Shown here piece by piece: positions 12,379-23,697 of a DNA stretch of 64,000 nucleotides (position 1 is the stretch's first letter; the number at the start of each line of letters is the position of its first letter). The position numbers and the translations under genes were made by a program. The stretch spans positions 87,881,877 through 87,945,876 of the forward strand of contig CM019063.1 of NCBI GenBank assembly GCA_009667805.1. Reading direction: 5' to 3'. Under the pieces are notes generated by a model that saw nothing but the letters and a program-made list of their open reading frames with translations, had not been told where the DNA came from and did not search any database. Source of the stretch: Leptobrachium leishanense (taxonomy: Eukaryota > Chordata > Amphibia > Anura > Megophryidae).

Positions 12379-14121
12379 TTAATAGCTCAGTCAGTAAAAA
12401 AGGGGGACAAAACATTTTTTAGATACATAAACGAGAAAAGAAAAGTAAAACAAGGATTAGTTAGATTAAAAACAAAGGAAGGAAGGTATGTAGAAGAGGA
12501 TAAAAGTCTCGCAGACTGCCTCAATGAATATTTTTGTTCAGTCTTTGCAGAAGAAAAGGAAGGAAAGGGATCTCAGTTAGGAGGAAACACTAACGAGACA
12601 TTTACATATGAGTTTACAGGGGAGGAGGTTCTACAGCAGCTGTCTAAAGTAAAGACAAATAAGTCAATGGGGCCTGATGGGATCCACCCATAATTATTAA
12701 AAGAGCTCAGTGGTGTAATAGCAAAACCGTTAACAGATTTATTTAACCAATCCTTGTTAACGGGAGTCATCCCAGAAGACTGGAAATTAGCAAATGTTGT
12801 GCCCATTTACAAGAAGGGTAGTAGGGAGGAATCGGGGAACTATAGGCCAGTTAGTCTTACGTCAGTAGTGGGGAAATTAATGGAAACCATGTTAAAGGAA
12901 AGGATTGTTGAACATCTAAAAACACATAGATTACAGGATCAGAAACAACATGGGTTTACCTCAGGGAGATCATGCCAAACTAATCATATTGATTTTTTTG
13001 ATTGGGTAACAAAAATAATAGACACAGGTGGTGCAGTAGACATTGCTTATTTAGATTTCAGTAAGGCTTTTGATACTGTTCCACATAGAAGGCTTATCAA
13101 TAAATTGCAATCTTTGAGCTTGGATTCCAATATTGTTGAATAGATTAGGCAGTGGCTGAGTGACAGGCAACAGAGGGTTGTAGTAAATGGAGTTTATTCG
13201 GCGCAAGGTCTTGTTACCAGTGGGGTACCTCAGGGGTCAGTACTTGGACCCATTCTCTTTAATATTTTTATTAGTGATATTGCAGAAGGTATTAATGGAA
13301 AAGTATGTCTTTTTGCTGATGACACAAAGATTTGCAACAGGGTTGACGTTCCTGGAGGGATCAGCCAAATGAAAAATGATTTAGGTAAACTAAAACAATG
13401 GTCGGAGCTGTGGCAATTGAGTTTTAATGTGGATAAGTGCAAGATAATGCACCTGGAACGTAAAAACCCAAGGGCTGAATATAGAATATTTGATACTGTC
13501 CTAACCTCAACATCTGAGGGTTGTGATTTAGGGGTTATTATTTCAGAGGATCTAAGGGTAGGTAGTCAATATAATAGAGCAGCAGGAAATGCTAGCAGAA
13601 TGCTTGGTTGTGTAGGGAGAGGTATTAGCAGTAGGAAAAGGGAAGTGCTCATGCCACTGTACAGAGCACTGGTGATACCTCACTTGGAGTACTGTGTGCA
13701 GTACTGGAGACCGTATCTCCAGAAGGATATAGACATCTTAGAGAGAGTTCAGAGAAGGGCTACTAAAATGGTGTACGGCTTGAAGGAGAAAAGTTACCAG
13801 GAAAGGCTTAATGATCTTAACATGTACAGCTTGGAAAAAAGACGAGACAGAGGAGATATGATAGAAACATTTAAATACGTAAAGGGAATCCACAAGGTAG
13901 ACGAAGGGAGTATATTTAAACGGAAACAAAGTAGCAAAACAAGAGGACATAGTCTTAGATTAGAGGAGCAAAGGTTTAAAAGTAACATCAGGAAGCATTA
14001 TTTTACTGAGAGGGTGGTGGATACATGGAACAGTCTTCCAGTTGAAGTGGTAGAGGCCAAAACAGTAATTGAATTTAAGCAGGCATGGGATAGGCATAAG
14101 GCTATCCTAAACAAAAGATAA
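12379..14121 (+). pseudogene. Non-LTR retrotransposon reverse transcriptase, two nonsense codons
   Basis: A single reading frame runs the whole length with only two stops, TAA at 12691-12693 (where copy 3 has Lys after GIHP) and TAG at 13141-13143. Reverse-transcriptase blocks appear in order: YRPVSLTS, QHGFTSGRSC, YLDFSKAFDTVPH, TSGVPQGSVLGP and the catalytic FADD box at 13312-13323. The C-terminal region follows, with YRALVIPHLEYCVQYW, LERVQRRATKMV and a tryptophan-containing WNSLP motif near the end. The intact protein would copy LINE RNA into DNA at a nicked target. The endonuclease half is missing because of 5' truncation. There is no frameshift, so this is a rather young copy. Confidence 0.85.
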
Positions 14122-14213
14122 ACCCAGGTAAAGTATCCATGTAATTGGGCAGACTAGATGGGCCGAAAAGGTTCTTATCTGCCGACATTTTTCTATGTTT
14201 CTATGTTTCAATT
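12379..14213 (+). mobile_element. CR1-clade LINE, 5'-truncated copy 1
   Basis: The copy starts inside the linker upstream of reverse transcriptase, at the words 'atagctcagtcagtaaaaaa' that also occur in the fuller copy at 54356-57930. It ends with 'gggccgaaaaggttcttatc' and a TTTCTATG repeat tail at 14190-14213, a CR1-like octamer tail. It interrupts the inverted-repeat element of 12.0-18.3 kb. Rex1 or L2 are alternative clades. Confidence 0.8.
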
Positions 14214-14962
14214 ATAGTATCAAACATTCAAATATTTAGTAAAATACCTTGTCTGCTCGAAACTCATCTAAGCGTACTACTTTTATAATTACCCCAGTTA
14301 ACCTATAGCAAAGATAATACAAAGGGAAATAGATACTTATTAGTTATTTGGTAACCTTCTATATACAGATGTGTGGATTGTATTTAATGATGTACACAAG
14401 ATTAATTTTTATAGTGTATATACTGAGTTACATAAGTTTAGACCAATATTAATAAAAATGAATTCAATAGTATAACTAAAAAGTGTCTTTGAATTGTGTC
14501 ATTAAATAGCTTAAGTGCTACATCCTAAAATCAAGGCTTACGTACGTGTTACATACTTGTACATATTAACTATTGTTCTTTTCAGGGATGCACCGGAATT
14601 TCGGCCACCGATAGATATCTGCCGATAATGGGCTTGTCGGTTTCGGCCCGAAAACAAAACACCAGCTGAAAGGGTCAGCCGAAAATTGAGGATCCCAGCT
14701 GACACTGAGCGAGCACTCTTTCAATGCTGCTTAGCTGGAGATAATTGTAATTGGAGAGAGGCAGGAGCTGCTACACATATTTATTTCTGCACACAAAGGA
14801 TTAACTGCATGATCCACACTATCAAGGCAAGCAGTAACCTCTGGCCTCTCAGTGACAAGTAACAAGTGATTTATCACTGACCTCCTGCCAGTGGTGTCTG
14901 CTCAGAGGACAAGAGGGGGGTTAATGTGGGGCTGTACCACATCACAGCCAGGCTGTCTTCAA

Positions 14963-15105
14963 AGACATTCTTATTATCACATTTATATAGCACCAACAGT
15001 TTCTGCAGCTCTTTACAATAACCAAAGGGAACGAGATACAGATAAATGGACATGGGATGGAAACAAGAAGTGTAGAGGGCCCTGCTCATAAGAGCTTACA
15101 TCCAT
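14963..15105 (-). repeat. SINE/LINE-tail fragment
   Basis: The words 'tttatatagcaccaacagtt', 'ctgcagctctttacaat' and 'cataagagcttacatcc' correspond to the 'tttatatagcaccacagatt' and 'ctgcagcgcttt' block at 58965-59120. It is a short, dispersed, non-coding fragment. Confidence 0.5.
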
Positions 15106-15246
15106 GCTACCAAAAAGTTAATGGAACGTATACACATTCATTTTGCAATGGTTTGTCTTTTTCTTAGCATCTTAAAGGCCCTGTTATAATGCTTTGTTTT
15201 TCTGCACTTTAACAAAAATAACAGATTATTAAGAGAGAAACATATA

Positions 15247-15272
15247 CACACACACACAAAATAAAACACACA
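15247..15272. repeat. (CA)n microsatellite
   Basis: A short alternating CA run is visible, followed by an imperfect extension. Confidence 0.7.
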
Positions 15273-15426
15273 ATAGCTGTAGGAGTCTGGGTGCTGCATC
15301 CAAAAACATACAACAGAGTAGAAACATAATTTAAATCATATATTTTATTTAGTCAATTTATAAACAGACTGATGTTTAGGCTCCACCTGAGCCATTTTAG
15401 ATTATAGATATATATCTACTCATTTA

Positions 15427-15574
15427 AGTTGTGGTGGAGGGCAAAAAAATTTGATTGAAAGCCTCCACACAACAAATCATAAACTTTATAGTTGCAGAAG
15501 ACATTTACACATCCCAGCAATTAAGCCTTCTCTGAATTGCTGGGATGTGTAAATGTCTTCTGCAACTATAAAGT
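15427..15574 (-). repeat. R1 fragment ending in a perfect 40-bp hairpin
   Basis: The left part is R1 in reverse ('ggagggcaaaaaaa', 'gcctccacac', 'ttgcagaag'). At 15483-15522 the R1 end is followed, after a 12-nt loop (15523-15534), by its exact reverse complement (15535-15574). All 40 base pairs match. A (GT)n-like run follows. A transcript would fold into a long perfect stem. Confidence 0.85.
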
Positions 15575-16008
15575 GTGTGTGTGTCCAAAAATTTTACACA
15601 TGAATGTATGCACTAGATGCAAAATAACTCCACCAAAATAGGACAAAAATATCTTAAACATTTTAATGTGGATTCATTTAAATTCATGATATTAACTTAA
15701 TAAAGTCTAGTATTAATACAGTTATACAAAAATAAATAAATAAATAAAATAAATTATAGGGGAAAAAAGTCATTTTCGGTTTCATTCCAAAATTTTCATT
15801 TTGGTGCATCACTAATATATTACATACACCAGAAACATGTATACACAGTGGGCTCTATTAACCTGTTCGTGCAAAAGCACACGGGTAGAGCTATTTTTTT
15901 GTGCGCAGCGTTAAACGTTAACGCGCGTAAACTAACGCTGGTATTACAATCCGAGCGCATTTTTTCATCCGTCAAAAGATAACAGGCATAAAAAAGATGC
16001 GCAAAAAC

Positions 16009-16430
16009 TAGGGATGCACCGATACTAGTATCGATATCGGTGCCGATACTGCCGTTTGCACGAGTACTTGGTACTCGTGCAAATGGCCCGATACGTTCCC
16101 CCGATACTGGAAGCCAGCGCTGGGCCGGCTTGCCGGTATCCACGGGCTGGGGAAGCTGGCCGTGTGCATGAAAAGCACTCGGCCAGCGTTACCCTCCGGC
16201 GGGCCGCAATACTCACCTAGTGGTGGGTCCAGTCACAGGGCTGTGAGGCGGCCGCCGGGCAGTGGAGGCTGTGACGCTGCCTCCAGCTGAGATCTTGCGG
16301 AAGGCAGCGCCAAGGCCTCCATGACCCGGCAGCGGCATGATCGCATCACAGCCCTGTGACCGGAACCAGCGGCTGGCATCCGTGAGACAGACAAGGAAGA
16401 GCGCTCAGAGCCTGGCAATCAAGGTGAACT
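16009..16430 (+). mobile_element. hAT-like terminal fragment (TAGGGATGCACCGATACT)
   Basis: It begins TAGGGATGCACCGATAC, then shows a near-palindrome 'gatactagtatcgatatcgg' and 'gcacgagtacttggtactcg'. It is GC-rich further in. No matching right end GGTGCATCACTA is present before the host MITE resumes at about 17349. It is therefore one end of a hAT element attached to the following array, or an element that lost its other end. Confidence 0.55.
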
Positions 16431-17348
16431 GGGGGCAATCTATGTGAGTTGGGGGCATGAGCTGGGGGCAATCTATGTGAGCTGTGGGCATGAGCTGGGG
16501 GCAGTCTATGTGAGCTGGGGGCTTGACCTGGGGGCAATCTATGTGCGCTGGGGGTATGAGATGGGGGCAATCTATGTGAGCTGGGGCATGAGCTGTGGCA
16601 ATCTATGTGAGCTGGGGGCAATCTATGTGAGCTGGGGGCATGAGCTGGGGCAATCTATGTGTGCTGGGGCATGAGCTGGGGGCAATCTATGTGAGCTGGG
16701 GCAATCTATGTGAGCTGGGGCATGAGCTGGGGGCAATCTATGTGAGCTGGGGGCAATCTGTGAACTGGGGCATGAGCTGGGGTCAATCTATGTGAGCTGG
16801 GGGCATGAGCTGGTGGTAATCTATATGAGCTGGGGGCAATCTATGTGAGCTGGGGCATGAGCTGGGGCAATCTATGTGAGCTGGGGGCATGAGCTGGTGG
16901 CAATCTATATGAGCTGGGGGCAATCTATGTGAGCTGGGGCATGAGCTGGGGCAATCTATGTGAGCTGGGGGCATGAGCTGGTGGCAATCTATGTGAGCTG
17001 GGGGCAATCTATGTGAGCTGGGGCATGAGCTGGGGGCAATCTATGTGAGCTGGGGGCATGAGCTGGGGGCAATCTATGTGAGCTGGGGCAATCTATGTGA
17101 GCTGGGGGAATGAGCTGGGGCAATCTATGTGAGCTGGGGGCAATCTAAGTGAGCTGGGGGCAATCTATATGAGCTGGGGTATGAGCTGGGGGAAATCTAT
17201 TTGAGCTGGGGGCAATCTATGAGCTGGGACAAACTATGTGAGCTGGGGCATGAGCTGGGGGCAATCTATGTGAGCTGGGGCAATCTATGTGAGCTTGGGG
17301 GCAATCTATGTGAGCTGGGGCATGAGCTGGGGCAATCTATGTGAGGTC
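16430..17348 (+). repeat. Minisatellite, GAGCTGGGGGCAATCTATGT type
   Basis: The core 'gagctgggggcaatctatgt' alternates with 'gagctggggcat' for about 0.9 kb, with slight length variation between units. Frames across it on either strand read repetitive peptides (for example HRLPPAH) and are artefacts of the repeat. Confidence 0.9.
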
Positions 17349-18237
17349 CAAGAAATCGGTGGGCGGACTGTTTTTTCATGCAATTTAGCCAATCTGAATT
17401 AAGAACCACAATTGTCTCCCGTTAAGTTTTTGCGCCTGTCAAAATCAATCTGAGTATATATGCTGCAGCAATAATAAAAACACGCACAACCTCTCAATTT
17501 TATTGTTTGGGTATGCGTAGAATGTGTATGTGAATACTTTGCTGTATTTCTTTTTTTGGGCTGGTGTATTTGGTTTCAGCCAGGACGTTCAGATTCTCCA
17601 TTAACACCAGCTTTTAAAAGACGTTAAAATTATGAGCGCAAACGTTGTTCGTTAAAATTTGCGCATAGATTGTAACACCATCCGCGTACCAGCGCTCAAA
17701 CGCATTTGCGCTCACAATGTTAAGTATAGGATGCGCAACGTACATTACGCTCTCAAAGGGTCACCAGCGGTAGACGGTAACGGGCATTTTTTGCGCGGAT
17801 ATTGTAATACGACGTTCTGCGCAAAGGGTTTTTCCCCTTGCGTTAATGCGTTTTTGAGCACGCGTTAACGTTTCCCCGAAGAAGTTAATAGAGCCCAGTA
17901 TGTGTATATAGTCATATATAGAAAGTCATTTTCGGTATCGGTTTTCGGCCAAGCTCATTGTGCATTTTCGATATCGGTTTTGGTCCCAAATTTTCATTTC
18001 GGTGCATCACTAGTACTTTTCTTCCATTATTTCAGCTTTAAGCTGAGTTCTATTAATTTGAATAAGCTCTGACAGCTGTAAAACTATAAAACTGACCTGC
18101 ATTTCCTCAACCGGCTGTGTCGCTCAGGACAAATCTGTACAACTGAGACCTTTGTACTATGTGTCAACCCCACTTCACTTCTTACTACTCACAGGCAACG
18201 ATGACTTTCAAACTCAACATATTTTGCACAACATTTT

Positions 18238-18290
18238 TTATTATTATTATTCTTTATTTATAAAGCGCCAGCATATTCCGCAGCGCTGAA
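18238..18290 (+). repeat. (TTA)n-headed short repeat
   Basis: The stretch runs (TTA)n, then 'tttatttataaagcgccagc', then 'atattccgcagcgctg'. It also occurs at 7006-7065. Here it interrupts the right arm of the inverted-repeat element. Confidence 0.65.
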
Positions 18291-18690
18291 ATAACATTGA
18301 AATGAGAGATGTGGTCCATTCTAGATGCATGCATCTAATTGCTTCTTGGTGCAGGATAAATTAAAATTGGTAATTTAAGTACCTGCCAGGCATCCAAAAT
18401 AACTGATAATCATATTACATTTACTTGCATGTTTCTACAATCATTTTGTTTTGTGGATTGGTGAGTTGTATGTTAAGTGATATACGCAGGTTTTTCAACT
18501 TCTACGTGACCTGAACATTTGTTTCTTTCTCTGGTTTTCGTGTTCAGGATTGCAGACGTGGGTTTGCCGTCCTCATTCTTCTGCTAATAAGCAAAACATA
18601 GATTCTCCATGGGCAGTTCCCAGACGCCTCACAGCGGGAGTAAGACCAGTCCAGACATTCTCTAAAGTTTGTAAAAATATGTGAAGGCCT

Positions 18691-18947
18691 TGAATACAGG
18701 CAACATCACAAGGTTTGTGAGTGTCCTGAGAACGAGCATCAGTATAAGTGGCCTGTACTGCGTGTCCCCGCTCAGGTCTTTTGAGGTTTTAGCTCGATGG
18801 GGCCATTACAAAAGAGGCTGAACCATATGCAAATCAGTCTGCCGTCATCCTGAAAGGGCTGAAATGCTAAGGCCGTCTCTTCTGCACAAGAGGAACTGAT
18901 TCTCGTGCTCAGGACTCTCACAATCCTTGTGATGTTGCTTGTATTCA
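18691..18947. repeat. Inverted repeat (~50-bp arms) enclosing an octamer-like site
   Basis: The left arm (18691-18741, containing 'caacatcacaaggtttgtga') pairs with the right arm (18895-18947, containing 'cacaatccttgtgatgttg'). The ~155-bp interior contains ATATGCAAAT near 18832, which matches the octamer element ATTTGCAT on the other strand. No coding sense is visible. It may be a small MITE or a fragment of an unrecognised repeat. Confidence 0.55.
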
Positions 18948-18951
18948 GGGC

Positions 18952-19671
18952 CGTCGGATATTTTTGCTCATTCTGTAGTTTGCCTTTGCTTTGCTAAGAG
19001 GCTGGCCTCACGTCTTAAGCTCATAGGCATCCACTGAAGGATGTGCACACTTGGTTAAATTCTGCTCCATATGTATCTACTTTTAGGTTCTATACCTTTT
19101 GGATTTTTCTTTTCTGGTTCATAATAAAGAAAATAAAAAGTAACAGGTTATGAATATGAAGTTTGTAAGTAATAACTATCAACTGTGCAGTTTTTAGTAG
19201 ACTGGCATGTGTTTCAGCTCTATTAAATTATTATGTGTGTTTGAAAATGTGCATGAGAAACTTTGGGGCTTGTTCTATGCTTTATTTGCTATTTTTCAGC
19301 CACAATGGACTCTATATTGTCCATTGAGCACATCAAAACCCAGCCACCAAGTGCAGGTATAGCCGGAAGATAGCAGTTCCACTGGGCAGCCATGGTTCGT
19401 AGTACCCACTGGAACTCTCTGAAGTATCACAATTTTTACACACAGGAACTCTCAGGTATCATTTTTTTTTTAAATTTTGAGTAATATGTGATAGTAAGCC
19501 ATTGTCCAAGCTGGTACTCCTCAGAAGTACTTAGGACATCTAGGAAATGGCAAATAAACACAAAACAAGACACCAAAGGTGTCACCGACATTTCGGTGCT
19601 CTCTTGTGTGGTCTTCAAAAGTGCGAGGGAAACGTCGCTGCAAAACCGCTGATGGAGGGAAGAAAAAACAC
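18952..19671. other. No feature recognised
   Basis: Nothing repeated elsewhere in the window was seen, nor any convincing frame. Confidence 0.35.
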
Positions 19672-19674
19672 TTA

Positions 19675-19857
19675 CAGGGTTATTCAGAGAGAGGTAAAAA
19701 CCAGGAAGAATGGCTGGAAAAGTGAAAATTCTAGCTCAATATAGCTGACTTGGAAAGTGAGATAAATGGGGGAATTTTTCTGGTTTGGCTATTTTGACTA
19801 GAATTTTCACTTCTCCAGTCATTCTCCTGGTTTTCACCTCTCTCTCAATAACCCTGA
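19675..19857. mobile_element. Family C MITE, copy 2
   Basis: The ends are CAGGGTTATTCAGAGAGAGG and a complementary CCTCTCTCTCAATAACCCTG. The interior shares 'gtgaaaattctag' with the copy at 648-828. The element is almost fully palindromic. It abuts, on its right, the inverted family B copy B4. Confidence 0.7.
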
Positions 19858-20647
19858 CAGCAAAATGGCGAAATTATCAGACGCAACAATATTGGTGGTG
19901 TTTTTTAAAATTCGCAGAAATTATCGGATCCGATCCGATAAATTATCTGATAAGCCACCTCAAACCCATTGATCCACGTCCTGAAAAAGCCGACGATCCG
20001 CTGAACACAGTGACGGCCAGCCGCCGGAAAAAGCCAACTAACGAGGTAAAAAAAGCAATAAAATGATTGAAAGTGTCAAATTTAAAACACTGTTTGCAAA
20101 AAACTACTGAACGAAAATGTCGGGAATTAACATATAAAATTAAATGAATAATAATAAAAAGGTCTGTTATAGAAAAAAAAGGAACCGAAAAATGCCTAAA
20201 AGATACTAAAAAAATAAATAAAGAGACTTTTTGCTGCAGATTAAAAGAATAAACAGTTTATTAGATATTGAATGAAAATGGGAATATTTTTTACATTGAA
20301 ACCTATGGGATTCGCCTGATTAAATCTGCCAAATGAAACCACCGAACATCAGGGTACTTCTTGACATTTCACTGCTGTTTGGTGTTCTCTGAATAGATTA
20401 ACCATTGCTTCCCTATGGGGATTTCACTGCCGTCGAACAGGTACCGTAATTTGCTGGCAATTCGCCAAAATGTATTTATTTATAAAGCATTTTACCAGGA
20501 AGGATACATTGAGATTTCTCTCATTTTCAAGTATGTCCTGGCGAACTGCCTGCTTTCTGAATAGTCGAATGGTCCTGAAATTTCACCGTACAGGGAAATT
20601 CACTGTTGCCATTCCAGGGGCAGATCGGCACTTTCTGAATAACCCTG
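19858..20647 (-). mobile_element. Family B MITE, copy B4 (inverted, one end replaced)
   Basis: Read on the minus strand it starts CAGGGTTATTCAGAAAG at 20647 and continues with the B body ('gtctgttatagaaaaaa', 'cgaaaatgtc' on the plus strand). The far terminus is missing and family C copy 2 lies in its place. A family D repeat is inserted at about 20467-20543. The copy is more diverged than B2 and B3. Confidence 0.65.
20467..20543 (+). repeat. Family D short repeat inside B4
   Basis: It reads 'tttataaagcattttaccag', 'gatacattgagatttctc' and 'caagtatgtcctgg', and it splits the family B words 'caattcgcca' and 'cctggcgaa'. Confidence 0.75.
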
Positions 20648-20846
20648 TAATTAACACATATATTTATTGAACTGACCCAATTCACAATGACACACAGAAA
20701 TTCATCAATTCTGACATATTGCATAACGTGTACTTTATATAAATATGTGGTATGCTAATCTGCAAAAGTCATATATACAAGTTTGCTACATCATTGTAAA
20801 GTATAAAGGAATAAACATTCAGAATTGCAAAATAAAATTACACATA

Positions 20847-21756
20847 CAGGGTAATTCAAAGAGATCCGAATGGCTGGAGAAAGGTAACCGAACGCTGAAA
20901 ATCAGCGTTCGGTTACCTTTCTTGGCCATTCGGCTATCCAGAGAGCAGGCAGTTCGTCAAATCCTGGCGAATCGCCTGTACATACGGTGCCTGTTCGGTG
21001 CCTGTTCGAGGGCAGTGAAATCCCCATAAAAAGCACTGCTTTGGCTATTCAGAGAGCACAAACCAGCAGTGAAAGGTTCCTGAAATGCCCTGCCATTCAG
21101 TGATTTCATGCGGCAGATTTATTCAGGCGAATCCTATAGGCTTCAATGTTAAAAATATTCCCATTTTAATTCAATATCTAATAAACCGTTCATTATAAAA
21201 TTCTGCAGTAAAGAGTCTCTTTATTTATAGATTTTGTAGGATATTTTAAGCGTTTTTCTGGATTATTTGTTTTTAAAAATGTCCGATTCTTTTTTTAAGT
21301 TTACTTATTTTTTCTGTAACAGCCCTTTTTATTATCATTCATTGGACCTCATACGAAAATTTCAGACATTTTCGGTCTGTAGTCAGTAGTTTTTTTTGCA
21401 AACAGCGCTTCACTTTTCAAACATTCAAGCAAACTGTTTTCCTAATATATCCACTTCACTCGTCTGCGGTGTCGGCTTTTTCCGGCGGCTTCGCTGCGTG
21501 TGATCGGCTCCTGCTCGGGTTTTTCCGGCGTTTTCTGTGGGTTAATCCAGATGTTTTTGCGGGTTTTCGGCGTGCATTTGCCGGGTTTAGTTTTTAGTTT
21601 TCGTTTTTAGCTTTTCCCTGCAATTCGGGGACCCTGTGGTGCTTGCTGAATACACCGCAGGGTCACAGAAATGGGATCGGCAAAACGTACCGAATTGAAG
21701 AGAACGAAAAGTCACCGAACTTGCGGTGACTTTTCGATTCTCTTTGAATTACCCTG
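20847..21756 (+). mobile_element. Family B Harbinger-like MITE, copy B2 (910 bp)
   Basis: The ends are CAGGGTAATTCAAAGAGA and TCTCTTTGAATTACCCTG. The target duplication ATA is exact (20844-20846 and 21757-21759). A perfect 20-bp stem with a 3-nt loop lies at 20879-20921, and a second stem (gaaaagtcaccg facing cggtgacttttc) lies near 21705-21735. There is no transposase. The 3-bp AT-rich duplication and inverted ends fit PIF/Harbinger. Confidence 0.85.
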
Positions 21757-22968
21757 ATATTCTCCAAGAAAGACCATGCAAGCGTTTGGAAGTCCCTATA
21801 AAATTAGCAATTATGGGATGCTCTAAACATTGATTTAGGTGCTTTGTGGTCGTGAAGCCACTCACCTCATTCACAATGTGTTATGATCAGAGTAAATAGC
21901 AATGAGGTGTTCCTGGATGGAGAGCTGCGATCCGACCAGTTGCAAGTCCAGGGTCACACAACAGCACTCTGCATTTGCAGGTAAAATATAGTTATAACAA
22001 TGATTTGTAATACCACTATTAGTGATGAGCCGAACACCCCCGTGTTTGGTTCGCATTCGAACTCGAACAATTTCAAAAGTTCGAGTTCGAACACGAACCG
22101 AACTCAATGCAAGTCAATGGGACTCGAAGGTTAGATTTTTAGAGTTCCCTCCAAGAGGGCATATATGCAAGATATTTGCCATAAAAGGTGTATGGGGGTC
22201 CGGGTAGTGCCCTGGGGGACAGGAAACAAGGACAAAAAGTTTTAAAAAAAACATTTTAAAAGGAACAGTGAGTTTTCCATGTAATAAAGGTTAAGAATAA
22301 AAATGAAAAATTCCTTCAAATATCGTGCCTAGGAGGTCCCCATAACCTGTCCGTGAATTGGCGGATTTGTAGGATGTATATGAACATTTAAAAACAAAAA
22401 AATGACATTTCAAATTACGGTAAATGGTTTTCCTTTAATCTATTCATAAACAACTGCTTGGGGCCGCCACCTGTATGAAAAGAGGAGATATTTTAGGACA
22501 CGCAAAACAAGTTTAGTGATTTTTTTGGCTAAATTGTGGTGAAACTTATGCAGACTTTGGATGAAAGTAACAATAGGTGCTTTATAATTGGGTCTTTAGT
22601 GTCGGCAACAGTGCTGTCACACCGTAAACCCTCTGTGGTATTGTGATAGAGTGCAGGGTTGGACCCTGTGGTCCAATATTAAAATGATATGAATCTGGTA
22701 TAGGCGTCAGTGGCAGTGCGCCCAAATAGTGTGCCTTTGGTGGCAGCAAGTGCCTTCACACCGTAATTAACCCCTCTGTGGTATTGTGGAAGAGTGCGGG
22801 GTTGGAACCTGCGGTCCAATATTAAAATGATATGAATCTGGTATAGGCACCAGTGGCAGTGCACCCAAATATTGTGCCTTTGGTGGCAGCAAGTGCCTTC
22901 ACACCGTAAGTAACACCTCTGTGGAAGAGTGCAGGGTTGGACCCTGCGGTCCAATATTAAAATGATAT

Positions 22969-23552
22969 AGAAACATAGAAACATAGAAAAATGTCGGCAG
23001 ATAAGAACCTTTCGGCCCATCTAGTCTGCCCAATTACATGGATACTTGACCTGGATTTATCTTTTGTTTAGGATAGCCTTATGCCTATCCCATGCTTGCT
23101 TAAATTCAATTACTGTTTTGGCCTCTACCACTTCTACTGGAAGACTGTTCCATGTATCCACCACCCGCTCAGTAAAATAATGCTTCCTGATGTTACTTTT
23201 AAACCTTTGCCCCTCTAATCTAAGACTATGTCCTCTTGTTTTGCTATTTTGTTTCCTTTTAAATATACTCCCTTCCTCTACCTTGTGGATTCCCTTTACG
23301 TATTTAAATGTTTCTATCATATCTCCTCTGTCTCGTCTTTTTTCCAAGCTGTACATGTTAAGATCATTAAGCCTTTCTTGGTAACTTTTCTCCTTCAAGC
23401 CGTACACCATTTTAGTAGCCCTTCTCTGAACTCTCTCTAAGATGTCTATATCCTTCTGGAGATTCGGTCTCCAGTACTGCACACAGTACTCCAAGTGAGG
23501 TCTCACCAGTGCTCTGTACAGTGGCATGAGCACTTCCCTTTTCCTACTGCTA
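22969..23552 (-). mobile_element. CR1-clade LINE, 3' fragment, copy 2
   Basis: It is a 5'-truncated insertion in the 3' repeats of the hAT copy. The tail 'agaaacatagaaacatag' (complement of the TTTCTATG repeats) is at the left. The frame 23057-23533 on the minus strand encodes the post-reverse-transcriptase C-terminal region (YRALVRPHLEYCVQYW to the WNSLP motif) without a stop. No catalytic part is present. The host hAT sequence 'aaaatgatat...gaatctgg' resumes on both sides. Confidence 0.85.
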
Positions 23553-23697
23553 TGAATCTATATGAATCTGGTATAGGCGTCAGTGGTAGTGCACCTAAAT
23601 TTTAGGCCTTTGGTGCCAGCTAGTGCCTTTACAACGTAACCCCTCTGAGGTTTTGGTAATGCAGAAGAGATCCTCGATCTATTCAGTTACGTCAGCA

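Larger units (their letters stand above)
15850..17896. mobile_element. Family A MITE, copy A2, carrying a large insertion
   Basis: The ends are GGGCTCTATTAACC and GGTTAATAGAGCCC-like (right end GTTAATAGAGCCC), with an exact AGT duplication at 15847-15849 and 17897-17899. Internal words such as CGTTAACGCGCGTAAA match A1 and A3. Between 16009 and about 17348 the family sequence is interrupted by a hAT-like end plus a minisatellite; without this the copy would be about 710 bp. Confidence 0.8.
14583..18012. mobile_element. hAT element with GGTGCATCACTA ends
   Basis: It begins CAGGGATGCACCG and ends GGTGCATCACTA. The flanks gttctttt (14575-14582) and gtactttt (18013-18020) match at 7 of 8 positions, as expected for a hAT duplication. 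A second right-type end occurs internally at 15801-15812, so it may be two related copies fused. The interior holds a SINE-like tail (14963-15105), a piece of R1 with a perfect hairpin, and MITE A2. It has no transposase frame. Confidence 0.7.
12040..18330. mobile_element. Old inverted-repeat element, split by later insertions
   Basis: The left arm (12040-12378) aligns in inverted orientation with 14500-14574 followed by 18013-18330. Examples are 'ttaaatagctt' with 'taaaatcaa' near the centre, 'cttccattatttcagcttta' at 18021, and 'gaaatgagagatgtgg' at the outer side. Removing the CR1 insertion (12379-14213) and the hAT element (14583-18012) leaves about 1 kb of palindromic DNA. Terminal motifs and a TSD were not found, so the superfamily is open. 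Confidence 0.6.

Noticed and set aside
14583..15812. A separate complete hAT MITE ending at 15812
   Set aside because: The flanks gttctttt and atatatta do not match, whereas the end at 18012 gives a 7/8-bp duplication; the inner end is kept only as a possible secondary copy.
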